Positions 43,038-50,994 of a stretch of DNA of 64,000 nt are shown piece after piece. The notes under the pieces were generated by a model that was given only the letters and a program-made list of their open reading frames with translations, had not been told where the DNA came from and did no database searches. Positions within the stretch are counted from its first letter, which is position 1; every line of letters starts with the position of its first letter. This DNA is from Candidatus Gastranaerophilales bacterium (lineage in GTDB: Bacteria; Cyanobacteriota; Vampirovibrionia; Gastranaerophilales; Gastranaerophilaceae), in contig CALUWD010000002.1 in NCBI GenBank assembly GCA_944324385.1, positions 56,936-120,935 on the forward strand, read 5' to 3'. The translations under genes were made by a program, and so were the position numbers.

Positions 43038-43634
43038 GTGACAACATATGCATATTTGCGAGTTAGTACAATTGAGCAAAACACAGAGAAAAATAAACTT
43101 GATGTTTTAAAATTTGCCAATTCAAAAAAACTTGGGAATGTTGAATTTATAGAAGAACAAATTTCGGGAAAAGCGAATTTTAAAAACAGGCAACTTGGTG
43201 CATTATTAGAAAAAATGAAAAAAGATGATGTTTTAATTGTTCCTGAACTTTCAAGAATAGCACGCTCAATTACTCAAATTTTTGAAGTTATAGACATAAC
43301 AAAACAAAAAGGTATTATTTTGTATTCAATCAAAGAAGATTTTTCAAATAATGATAAATCAATAACATCAACTGTTACAACAACGATTTTTGCTCTTGTA
43401 GCACAAATTGAAAGGGATTTAATCAGTTTAAGAACAAAAGAAGCACTGCAATCAAAAAAAGCACAAGGCGTAAAATTAGGCAGACCAAAAGGCAAGGGAA
43501 AATCAAAACTAGATGAATACAAAGATGAAATTCTTAAATTGGTTGAACTAAAAGTACCTAAAACAATAATTGCAAGACAATACAACACATCAACTGCAAA
43601 TCTGCATAGATTCCTTAACAGTGTTACTAAATAA
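43038..43634 (+). CDS. Serine recombinase, resolvase/invertase type
   Basis: 198 residues. The N-terminal catalytic domain has the nucleophile Ser in YLRVST near residue 10, and VPELSRIARS as the Arg-containing motif near 66-76. The E-helix leads to GVKLGRPKG, followed by a Hin-like helix-turn-helix (PKTIIARQYNTSTANLHRFL). GTG start with AAAGGGG upstream. It could resolve dimers of the excised island or invert a segment. It is followed by a terminator-like stem. Confidence 0.92.
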   Translation: MTTYAYLRVSTIEQNTEKNKLDVLKFANSKKLGNVEFIEEQISGKANFKNRQLGALLEKMKKDDVLIVPELSRIARSITQIFEVIDITKQKGIILYSIKEDFSNNDKSITSTVTTTIFALVAQIERDLISLRTKEALQSKKAQGVKLGRPKGKGKSKLDEYKDEILKLVELKVPKTIIARQYNTSTANLHRFLNSVTK

Positions 43635-43662
43635 ATATCTAAATAATACAAGGCTCCCTAAA

Positions 43663-43709
43663 AATAACTTTAAGAAAAATTTCTAGTATAACATGTCGGG
43701 AGCTTTTTT
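43663..43709 (+). terminator. Terminator-like stem after the resolvase
   Basis: GCTCCC (43663-43668) pairs with GGGAGC (43698-43703), followed by seven T. The loop is long (29 nt) but partly self-complementary. Confidence 0.5.
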
Positions 43710-43744
43710 ATTGCTCTTACCGTAGATAATCGGGAGAAAAATTT

Positions 43745-43921
43745 TTGAAAAATAATAAAAAACAAAATGACCATTTAAACATTATTTTTAAAGATGACGG
43801 TCAAATATTGCCAGAAATTGATGATACAGAATTGTTAACTTTTGGCTTGACTTTTATAAAAATTAGAGCCAGAGAACTAAATTATAACAATTGTAATAGC
43901 GTGAAAGATTATAAAGTTTAA
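43745..43921 (+). CDS. Small acidic protein upstream of the large recombinase
   Basis: A 58-codon frame from TTG with GGGAG 8 nt upstream; it ends 14 nt before the recombinase ATG, whose AAAGGAAAAT overlaps its stop. The peptide begins MKNNKKQNDHLNIIFKDDG and contains LPEIDDTELLTFGLTF. It has no known family. Position and size fit a recombination directionality factor or other recombinase partner, but that is inference only. Confidence 0.55.
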   Translation: MKNNKKQNDHLNIIFKDDGQILPEIDDTELLTFGLTFIKIRARELNYNNCNSVKDYKV

Positions 43922-43935
43922 AGGAAAATATAAAT

Positions 43936-45573
43936 ATGAAAAAAGCGGTAATTTATTGTCGAGTATCAACAGAGGAGCAAAAAAAATATGGCTTTAGTAT
44001 CAAAACGCAAATTCAAGCATGTCAAGAATTTGCAATACATGAGGGATATTTTATAGCTCAAACATATATTGAAGAAGGGAAAAGTGCAAAAGATTTAAAC
44101 AGAACAGAAGTTCAAAAAATGATTAAATATTGCGACAATGCCAAAAATGGCATAAACGCAATTATAGTATGGAGAATAGACAGGCTCTCAAGGTTTAATG
44201 TGGATTACCATGGGGTAATCCGTCCAATGTTACTAAGACATGGAATTTTATTATTATCAGCAACTGAAATAAATGCAAACACAATCGAAGGTGATTACAT
44301 GCGCAATATGATGATGTGTAATGCAGAATATGAATTAAGTTTAATAAGATACAGAACTAAAGAAAATATGAAAACGATTGCTCAAAGCGGAAGAATGCCA
44401 TGTAAAGCTCCAATTGGGTATTTAAACATTAAAAAGAATTCAAATACTGGTAAAATAAATGAGATTATAATTGATGAAAAAAACGCACCATATATTAAGC
44501 GTGCTTTTGAATTATATGCAACAGGAATGTACTCCTATAAAAATTTAGGAGAAGAACTGTTCAAAGAAGGATTTAGACATCCTAAAACAGGCGAAAAATA
44601 TCCTGCAAGAAAATTAGAGCATATATTGCACAATAAATTTTATATCGGAAAGTTTGATTGGGCAGGTATTGAATATGAAGGAACACATACTCCAATTATT
44701 GATACAAAGTTATTTTATCGAGTACAAGATATGTTCAAATCTATCGATAAAAACAAAAAACATGATGTTGAATTTGCTTATACAGGTTTAATCAAATGTG
44801 TAGACTGTGGCTGTTACTATACAGCTGAATTTAAACGCGGAAAAAACAAAAAAGGACATTACATATATTATCACTGCTCAAATTCAAAAAACAGGCATAA
44901 AAAACTAAAAAGTTACAGAGAAGAATTTTTTGACAATACTTTTGCTAATGTATTAAATACAATTTGTTTAGGGCGTAAGCAAATTGAAAGACTAAAGATT
45001 CTCGCAAAAGACTATTTAAAAGAGTTCAACTCGTATGAAAAAAATACAAGAGCAGAAATTACAAAACAAATAAATGTATTGTCAGATCGAATTAAAAAGA
45101 ATTATATTGCAATATTGGAAAATAAAATCCCTGCTGGAATATCAAAGGAAGAAGCAGTTTTAATGAATAAAGAATGGCAGGAAGAAAAAGATAAACTATT
45201 AATTAAATTAGATAATACAAATTTAAGTTCAAAATTTATCTACAACAAAATCGATGAATTATTGAAATTTAGTGAAATGTTGCCAGAGTTATTTTTAAAA
45301 GCAACTACAGAGGAAAAGAAGTTGATTGTTACAACTCTTACTAAATCCATACAATTTGACGGTAAAAACTTAACTATTGAGTTAAAAGACACATTTAAAG
45401 CCTTGCAAAATATTAAAAATAATTACCAAACTAGCCTTAGAAACCATAACCTTAGAACCCATTCAAATGCAAATATAACAACAAAAAATGGCACTTTAAA
45501 AGTGCCAAATTTAAATGGGGCGGGTGATGGGGTTCGAACCCACGAATATCGGAACCACAATCCGAGGCCTTAA
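43936..45573 (+). CDS. Large serine recombinase (integrase of the island)
   Basis: 545 residues. The catalytic Ser is in IYCRVSTEEQ near residue 10, then VWRIDRLSR around 79-87. The recombinase domain starts near 160 (GRMPCKAPIGYL), the zinc ribbon is in KCVDCGCYYTAEF and later YYHCSN near 288-320, and a coiled coil (390-440) follows, as in phiC31-type integrases. AAAGGAAAAT precedes the ATG. The last 17 residues and stop codon come from the tRNA-His gene, so the reading frame crosses the attachment site. Confidence 0.93.
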   Translation: MKKAVIYCRVSTEEQKKYGFSIKTQIQACQEFAIHEGYFIAQTYIEEGKSAKDLNRTEVQKMIKYCDNAKNGINAIIVWRIDRLSRFNVDYHGVIRPMLLRHGILLLSATEINANTIEGDYMRNMMMCNAEYELSLIRYRTKENMKTIAQSGRMPCKAPIGYLNIKKNSNTGKINEIIIDEKNAPYIKRAFELYATGMYSYKNLGEELFKEGFRHPKTGEKYPARKLEHILHNKFYIGKFDWAGIEYEGTHTPIIDTKLFYRVQDMFKSIDKNKKHDVEFAYTGLIKCVDCGCYYTAEFKRGKNKKGHYIYYHCSNSKNRHKKLKSYREEFFDNTFANVLNTICLGRKQIERLKILAKDYLKEFNSYEKNTRAEITKQINVLSDRIKKNYIAILENKIPAGISKEEAVLMNKEWQEEKDKLLIKLDNTNLSSKFIYNKIDELLKFSEMLPELFLKATTEEKKLIVTTLTKSIQFDGKNLTIELKDTFKALQNIKNNYQTSLRNHNLRTHSNANITTKNGTLKVPNLNGAGDGVRTHEYRNHNPRP

Positions 45574-45592
45574 CCACTTGGCGACACCCGCC
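45516..45592 (-). tRNA. tRNA-His (GTG)
   Basis: The minus strand folds into a full cloverleaf: G(-1) and acceptor GCGGGTG with CACCCGC, anticodon loop TTGTGGT (anticodon GTG), T-loop GGGTTCGAACCCC, and C73 followed by an encoded CCA. The extra 5' G and C73 are the identity signs of tRNA-His. Its 3' end is the island attachment site, and the recombinase stop codon lies inside it on the other strand. Confidence 0.93.
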
Positions 45593-45760
45593 GTACTTAA
45601 AACTATTCAATTGTCACTTTAATATCGGAACGTATAATCCCTCATGGCCGGGTAACCACCTTTGGCGACACCCGCCGTACTTAAAACTATTCAATTGTCA
45701 CTTTAATATCGGAACGTATAATCCCTCATGGCCGGGTAACCACCTTTGGCGACACCCGCC
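45593..45760 (-). repeat. Two identical 84-bp tandem copies containing a degenerate tRNA-His 5' part
   Basis: Units 45593-45676 and 45677-45760 are identical by eye. On the minus strand each begins GGCGGGTGTCGCC like tRNA-His, diverges in the anticodon arm, and rejoins GATATT; the rest is the tRNA promoter region. A third, more divergent hairpin-bearing unit ends CACCCGCC at 45855. Together they fill the interval to the next gene; no protein is encoded. Confidence 0.85.
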
Positions 45761-45900
45761 ATGAAACTTTTCGATTTTCAGGCGATACGAAAGAGTTAAC
45801 GAAAGCCACAGGCTTGAGTTTTACTCTTTTGGATACCCGGAGGGTGCACCCGCCATAAAATTAATATATTTCAAACAAAAACATAATTCAAGATTTTTGA

Positions 45901-45906
45901 TATAAT
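45901..45906 (+). promoter_or_regulatory. -10 element (TGATATAAT) 6 nt before rnhC
   Basis: TATAAT with an extended TGA is followed by AATTAA and then ATG 45913. There is no Shine-Dalgarno sequence. Confidence 0.55.
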
Positions 45907-45912
45907 AATTAA

Positions 45913-46779
45913 ATGAATACATATAGTGCAAAATTTGACACATCTAAGGCGCAAGAATACAAAGCTCTTTTTGAAAAAGAAAATGTGACTTTTTCAACCC
46001 CTCAATACATGTGCTTTCAAGCACGTGGAGAAGGCTTTACCGCCTCATTTTATCAAAGCGGCAAATTTGTAATTCAGGGCAAAAACACAGACAAAATAAT
46101 CTCAAAATATTTTGGAGAAAACCCGGCACCACAAGAAAATATTTTAAACATCCCCTATCCGCACATAGGAATAGATGAATCAGGCAAGGGTGATTTTTTT
46201 GGCCCGCTTGTAATTGCAGGGGCATATTTAACATCAGAAAATGCAAAAGAGCTTGAAAAATTAGGTGTTTGCGACTCTAAAAAATTGACTGACAAAAAAA
46301 TTCTTGAACTTGAAAAACAAATAAAATCAATTTCAATTTTTGAAGTTATAACAATAAACCCGAAAAAATACAACGAACTTTATTCAAATTTTAAAAATTT
46401 AAACAGATTACTTGCCTGGGGGCATGCGACGGTTCTAGAAAATTTGCTTAAAAAAACAGACGCTAAAATTGCCATCTCTGACCAATTTGCGGCAAATGAA
46501 AATGTTATTTTATCCGCACTAAAAGAAAAAGGTAAAACTATAAAATTAATACAACAAACAAAAGCAGAGGCCGACACTGCCGTTGCAGCAGCCTCAATCC
46601 TTGCACGCGCGGAATTTGTAAAAAGAATTTCAAGCCTTTCTTATGATTATGAAATTAATTTTAAAAAAGGCTGCAACAGTGAAGTTTTAGTGCAGGCAAA
46701 AGAAATTGCGCAAAAATTTGGCAAAGAAGAATTGAAAAACATTGCAAAAACACATTTTAAGACGTATGAGAGTGTATAA
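45913..46779 (+). CDS. rnhC: Ribonuclease HIII
   Basis: Cleaves the RNA strand of RNA-DNA hybrids. 288 residues. The N-terminal 80-residue TBP-like substrate-binding domain separates it from RNase HII. The catalytic core starts at GIDESGKGDFFGPLV (HIII uses DE at this place), then CDSKKLTD and the late AEADTAVAAASILARAEF. Probably leaderless. It overlaps the convergent phosphomutase gene by 23 bp. Confidence 0.92.
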   Translation: MNTYSAKFDTSKAQEYKALFEKENVTFSTPQYMCFQARGEGFTASFYQSGKFVIQGKNTDKIISKYFGENPAPQENILNIPYPHIGIDESGKGDFFGPLVIAGAYLTSENAKELEKLGVCDSKKLTDKKILELEKQIKSISIFEVITINPKKYNELYSNFKNLNRLLAWGHATVLENLLKKTDAKIAISDQFAANENVILSALKEKGKTIKLIQQTKAEADTAVAAASILARAEFVKRISSLSYDYEINFKKGCNSEVLVQAKEIAQKFGKEELKNIAKTHFKTYESV

Positions 46780-48148
46780 AATCTTTTATTTTATCCAAAG
46801 TTTCAATACTGTCTGATTCTATATAAAACCTCAAAAGCGGCTCTGTGCCTGATGGACGCATTAAAACCCAGCTAAGTTTTTCTTCGCCCAAGTAAAATTT
46901 TGCCCCATCGATTTTTAAAACATCATAAATGTGAAGCCCTGCAATATCAAACATTTGCAAGAACTTTTGCTGCAAATTGCACATTTGGTCTTTATTTTCA
47001 AGTTTTACATCCACCCTATCGCAGTAAAAATTAACATTTGCAAACTCTAAAAGCTCCTCTCTTAGGCGATATAGAGGTTTTTGCAGTTTCGATACCATCT
47101 CTAAAATCAAAAGATTTGCATAAATTCCATCTTTTTCAGGAATATGATTCCCTGTTGATAATCCGCCAGAGTCCTCTCCTGCAAGGATTGTTTCATTTTC
47201 CCTCATTTTTTCGCTCAACCACTTAAACCCTACAGGAGTTGTTATTGTTTCTATGTCTAACTTTTGAGCCACAACATCAACAAGAGCGCTCACGCCTACT
47301 GTTTTAATCATTTTGCCTTTTGCGTTTTTATTTTCAACTAAATATTTTAATAAAATTGCAAGTATTTCATTTGGTGAAACCCACTGACCATTTTCGTCTA
47401 TAACACCGTATCTGTCAGCATCTCCGTCATTTGCAAAAGTCAGCATGCCCGCCTTTCTATGTTTCATAAACTTCTCTTTAGGTTCAGGCAAAAACCCGCC
47501 AAAATTAGGATCATAATGGTTGTTTACAATTTCAAAATTTACACCTTGTCTTTTTAAAATCTCGTCAAATGTACCTATCGAAGCACTAAAAAGCCCGTCA
47601 AATATGAATTTTACATTGGCTTTTTTTATTGCTTCAAAGTCAATTAAATTTTTAATATGCGAAAAATAAACCTCTCTAAAATCAGAATTTATAAGCCCGC
47701 CTTTGATTTCAGATATTGGCGCAACATAATTTTGCTCAATATTTTTAACAATTTCATCAGTTATTTGTTTTGTTGCAGGCCCGCCGTAATTAGGAATAAA
47801 TTTCATCCCCAGATAAATTTTAGGATTATGCGAGGCTGTAAACATAATTGCACCTGCAGAATTTTTGGCAACCGTTGCAGCATAAGCTACAACAGGGGTA
47901 GGGCAAACACAATTTGAGAGCATTACATCATATCCTGCATTTAAAAGTATGCCTGCACAAAAACGTGCAAACTCATCCGCCATAAATCTTGGATCGTAAC
48001 CAATTAAGACAGATTTTTTATCTGATACAAAATCTTTTAAATATTTTATTATGCCATGGGTTATTTTTTCTACGTTTTCAAATGTAAAATCACGTGCAAT
48101 AATTCCTCTAAAACCATCTGTTCCAAATTCGATTTTTTTTGTTGCCAT
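46757..48148 (-). CDS. Phosphoglucomutase / phosphomannomutase (alpha-D-phosphohexomutase)
   Basis: 463 residues from ATG 48148 (MATKKIEFGTDGFRG), preferred to ATG 48163 because TTGGAAT lies before it and the family begins here. The phosphoserine loop is TASHNPKIYLGMK, the Mg loop NDGDADRYGVID, the sugar loop GEDSGG and the phosphate loop RPSGTEPLLRFY, in order. It interconverts hexose 1- and 6-phosphates. GlmM is less likely because its serine loop differs. It is divergent from pheA. Confidence 0.9.
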   Translation of the reverse strand: MATKKIEFGTDGFRGIIARDFTFENVEKITHGIIKYLKDFVSDKKSVLIGYDPRFMADEFARFCAGILLNAGYDVMLSNCVCPTPVVAYAATVAKNSAGAIMFTASHNPKIYLGMKFIPNYGGPATKQITDEIVKNIEQNYVAPISEIKGGLINSDFREVYFSHIKNLIDFEAIKKANVKFIFDGLFSASIGTFDEILKRQGVNFEIVNNHYDPNFGGFLPEPKEKFMKHRKAGMLTFANDGDADRYGVIDENGQWVSPNEILAILLKYLVENKNAKGKMIKTVGVSALVDVVAQKLDIETITTPVGFKWLSEKMRENETILAGEDSGGLSTGNHIPEKDGIYANLLILEMVSKLQKPLYRLREELLEFANVNFYCDRVDVKLENKDQMCNLQQKFLQMFDIAGLHIYDVLKIDGAKFYLGEEKLSWVLMRPSGTEPLLRFYIESDSIETLDKIKDFIHSHTS

Positions 48149-48165
48149 ATTAATTCCAATCATAA

Positions 48166-48171
48166 TAAAAT
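48166..48171 (+). promoter_or_regulatory. -10-like element (TAAAAT) 6 nt before pheA
   Basis: TAAAAT is followed by AATTAT and then ATG 48178; no Shine-Dalgarno sequence. The -10 match is weaker than in other cases. Confidence 0.35.
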
Positions 48172-48177
48172 AATTAT

Positions 48178-49011
48178 ATGGATAATTCTATCAAAAAAAT
48201 ACTTTTTTTAGGACCAAAAGGAACATACAGTCAATTTGCCGCTGAAAAATTCAAGGAAAAACTTGGTTTAAATCAAGATTTTGAGCCAATTTCTACTATT
48301 ACAAAAATTATTGACATAATTGATAATGACACTAAACTTGCAGCGGTTTTACCTATTGAAAATTCCATCGAAGGCATTGTAAGAGCCACGCTAGATGGTC
48401 TTTTTAGTGCAAAAAATGGTGTAAAAATTCAAGCACAAACACAAATACCTATTCAAAATTGCCTTATTTCCTATTCAAAAAAAGAAGAAATAACACACAT
48501 TATCTCGCATCCACAGCCTCTTTCACAATGCCAAAACTACATTAGCGCGAATTTTTCAAAAGACATTATTTTAGAAGGCGCATCATCAACAGCTTATGCC
48601 ACAATGTCGCTAAAAGAAAAAGGTAAAGGCTGGGCATCAATAGGTAATGAGTATTGCGCAAAAATGCTTGATATACCGATTTTAGAAAAAAACATAAACG
48701 ACAACAAAGACAATCAAACACGCTTTGTACTTGTTTCAAGGGCTGATTTTAATTTTGAAAACAAAATAAGGACATCCATTGTTTTTTCAACAAAACAAGA
48801 GCCAGGAGCGTTAGTTAAAGCACTTGAAGTTTTTAAAAAGCATAATATTGATTTAATTTACATTGAAAGCAGACCCTCTAAAAGGGTTTTGGGGGAATAT
48901 AACTTTTTTGTTGATATTGACAAAAGCATTAATGAGTTGAAAAATGTGCTTGATGATTTAGAAAAAGTTACACAGTACTACAAAATTTTAGGCAGCTACC
49001 CTGTAGTGTAA
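48178..49011 (+). CDS. pheA: Prephenate dehydratase
   Basis: Makes phenylpyruvate in phenylalanine synthesis. 277 residues. FLGPKGTYSQFAAEKF opens the family; PIENSIEGIVRATLDGL and the catalytic NQTRFVLVSR (TRF motif) are intact. A C-terminal ACT domain (about 200-277; FSTKQEPGALVKAL, and IESRPSKRVLGEYNFFVDI) binds phenylalanine for feedback control. No chorismate mutase domain is fused. It is followed 60 bp later by the tmRNA gene. Confidence 0.94.
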   Translation: MDNSIKKILFLGPKGTYSQFAAEKFKEKLGLNQDFEPISTITKIIDIIDNDTKLAAVLPIENSIEGIVRATLDGLFSAKNGVKIQAQTQIPIQNCLISYSKKEEITHIISHPQPLSQCQNYISANFSKDIILEGASSTAYATMSLKEKGKGWASIGNEYCAKMLDIPILEKNINDNKDNQTRFVLVSRADFNFENKIRTSIVFSTKQEPGALVKALEVFKKHNIDLIYIESRPSKRVLGEYNFFVDIDKSINELKNVLDDLEKVTQYYKILGSYPVV

Positions 49012-49073
49012 TCTTGAAAATGCCTAAAGTAGTGTTATAATCTAATATACATAGAACTTTGAAATTTTAATAT

Positions 49074-49468
49074 GGGGACGTTTTGGTTTCGACAGGGTGC
49101 TTTATCAACCGTGATGCAGGCCGCGCGGATGTTGCGCGTTACCAACAATCAAAAAAATAAACGCTAATAACGTTGTAAAAGCTGACTTTGCTCCTAGAGC
49201 AATCGCTGCATAGTTTGCGCGACAGCCACTCTATCTTGCCAGCTTGCCGCAATTTAGGGTCAATTATGCAAGCCTTTGCGTTTGTAGCTTGAGGTGCAAG
49301 CGTTTAAGTATCTAGCCTTGAGGGGTTGTCTTTCCTTATAAAAAAGACTTTGACGCTTAATTTGGTTGAAGATATCTTTCCTATTTGGCGCTGAGACAAA
49401 AAGATTCTAAGCTTGTAGATTCGCGCTTGTTATCATTTTGGACGCGGGTTCGACTCCCGCCGTCTCCA
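49074..49468 (+). ncRNA. ssrA: Transfer-messenger RNA (tmRNA)
   Basis: Rescues stalled ribosomes. The 5' end GGGGACG pairs with 3' CGTCTCC A; 5' TTTGGTTTCGACAGGG is the conserved tRNA-like start, and GGTTCGACTCCC the T-arm at the end. The tag frame (49163-49213) reads ANNVVKADFAPRAIAA and then TAG; its opening resembles cyanobacterial tags (ANNIV). It is one-piece, as the ends are 395 nt apart. CCA is not encoded. Confidence 0.95.
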
Positions 49469-49660
49469 GTATTATTTTAATAAATTGAAGTTGTTGGAGT
49501 CGAAGCCGCGTAGCGGGTGAGAATCCTCCGACAAATCCGAAATCTTTGATTTCGTGATTTGACGGATGCAGTTAGCGTAAAATTTCAAGGGCAAAGCCCG
49601 TAGAAATTGAGCGTCTGCCGCCGTCTCCAGTATTATTTTAATAAATTGAAGTTGTTGGAG
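49457..49660 (+). repeat. Duplication of the tmRNA 3' end and downstream sequence
   Basis: A 43-bp segment starting CCGCCGTCTCCAG and ending TTGTTGGAG occurs at 49457-49499 and again at 49618-49660. The 118 bp between carry strong hairpins (AAATCCGAAATC...GATTTCGTGATTT and AATTTC..GGGC..GCCC..GAAATT). The interval 49661-49760 shows nothing I can assign. Confidence 0.8.
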
Positions 49661-49760
49661 GCAAAACCACACACCAAACAAGAACCATATGATAAAAAAT
49701 TCCTGTAAAATTTGTTTTTACAGTTGATTTTTTTATTAATTTTATAGTTAAATAATAATA

Positions 49761-50034
49761 TTGAAAATTGAATAATTAGTTTGGGCGGTTAGCGCACTGA
49801 GCGAGCGTTTAGCTTGCGATTTAGAAAATAGCGCAGCGCTACCAGCCGATTTGAAAATTGAATAATTAGTTTGGGCTGGTTTAGCGCACTGAGCGAGCGT
49901 TTAGCTTGCGATTTAGAAAATAGCGCAGCGCTACCAGCCGATTTGAAAATTGAATAATTAGTTTGGGCTGGTTTAGCGCACTGAGCGAGCGTTTAGCTTG
50001 CGATTTAGAAAATAGCGCGGCGCTACCAGCGTTA
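49761..50034 (+). repeat. Three tandem 90-92-bp copies of the tRNA-Val promoter and 5' end
   Basis: Units start at 49761, 49851 and 49943 with TTGAAAATTGAATAATTAG; a fourth, at 50035, is the true tRNA-Val leader. Each continues GTTTGGGC(G/T)GGTT(T)AGCGCA like the tRNA, then diverges and ends GCGCTACCAGC, the reverse complement of the tRNA D-arm, so each unit can fold into a long hairpin. Confidence 0.88.
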
Positions 50035-50056
50035 TTGAAAATTGAATAATTAGTTT

Positions 50057-50129
50057 GGGCGGTTAGCGCAGCTGGTAGCGCATCACATTGACATTGTGGG
50101 GGTCGCTGGTTCGAGTCCAGTACTGCCCA
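50057..50129 (+). tRNA. tRNA-Val (GAC)
   Basis: A complete cloverleaf: acceptor GGGCGGT with ACTGCCC (one G-U), D-arm GCGC...GCGC, anticodon stem TCACA/TGTGG around TTGACAT (anticodon GAC), T-arm GCTGGTTCGAGTCCAGT, discriminator A. CCA is not encoded. Confidence 0.9.
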
Positions 50130-50130
50130 A

Positions 50131-50966
50131 ACTAATTTTTATGCATTAAAGTTTTTCATTGTCCACCGTTGAGATGCTGAAACAAGTTCAGCATGACAGG
50201 GAGTGGGTGTTCAGCATGACAATTAACCCGTCACCCTGAACTCGTTTCAGGGTCTAATCCTTTTGCGCGTTAATTTTTCAGATGCTGCCCGAATAGGGGC
50301 ATTTTTTTCAGATGCTGAAACAAGTTCAGCATGACGGAGGGTGGGTGTTCAGCATGACGGGGGAGTGTACGTTCAGCATGACAAGGGGGTATTGAGAATT
50401 ACAAGGATGCTGAAACAAGTTCAGCATGACGGGGGAGTGGGTGTTCAGCATGACAGGGAGTGGGTGTTCAGCATGACAGGGAGTGGGTGTTCAGCATGAC
50501 AGCAAGGTTTAACATACAAATAAATTTACTCCTTTTGCGACCCAATTGCGCAAAAGCGCATAACCTCGCCAAGGCTCGTTTAGGGTACAAGTCCAGTGAC
50601 TAGCCCAAACTAATTTTTATGCATTAAAGTTTTTCATTGTCCACTGTTGAGATGCTGAAACAAGTTCAGCATGACAGGTTTTTGTGTTCAGCATGACAAT
50701 TAACCCGTCACCCTGAACTCGTTTCAGGGTCTAATCCTTTTGCGCGTTAATTTTTCAGATGCTAACCGAATAGGGGCATTTTTTTCAGATGCTGAAACAA
50801 GTTCAGCATGACAAGGGGGTTGAGTTCAGCATGACGGGGGGTATTGAGAATTACAAGGATGCTGAAACAAGTTCAGCATGACAAGGGAGTGTGCGTTCAG
50901 CATGACAGCAAGGTTTAACATACAAATAAAATTTACTCCTTTTGCGACCCGATTGCGCAATGTTAT
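50131..50966. repeat. Palindrome-rich block with an internal segmental duplication
   Basis: 50131-50556 and 50609-50966 are diverged direct copies beginning ACTAATTTTTATGCATTAAAG and ending TTTACTCCTTTTGCGACC. Each contains several ATGCTGAA-ACAAG-TTCAGCAT palindromes, one ACCCTGAACTCGTTTCAGGGT palindrome, and single arms. Before the second copy, AAGTCCAGTGACTAGCCCAA imitates the tRNA-Val 3' end. The copies differ in the number of GTTCAGCATGACA arms. No gene is seen here. Confidence 0.85.
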
Positions 50967-50994
50967 TTTTTCAAATTTCCCTTAAAACACTTAA

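Larger units (their letters stand above)
35653..45532. mobile_element. Integrative island in the tRNA-His 3' end (about 9.9 kb)
   Basis: Bounded by an 18-bp direct repeat, ATGGGGCGGGTGATGGGG, at 35653-35670 and 45515-45532; the right copy is the 3' end of the intact tRNA-His. Inside are a zinc-ribbon protein, a coiled-coil protein, a retron-type reverse transcriptase with its RNA, a PD-(D/E)XK nuclease pair, an XRE regulator, a DnaB-like ATPase, a resolvase and a large serine recombinase next to the right end. The gene content and apparently higher A+T differ from the flanking chromosome. The ends were found by eye. Confidence 0.8.

Noticed and set aside
31648..50966. Repeat clusters as CRISPR arrays
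   Set aside because: Repeats are palindromic, irregularly spaced and mixed in type; no unique spacers and no cas genes.
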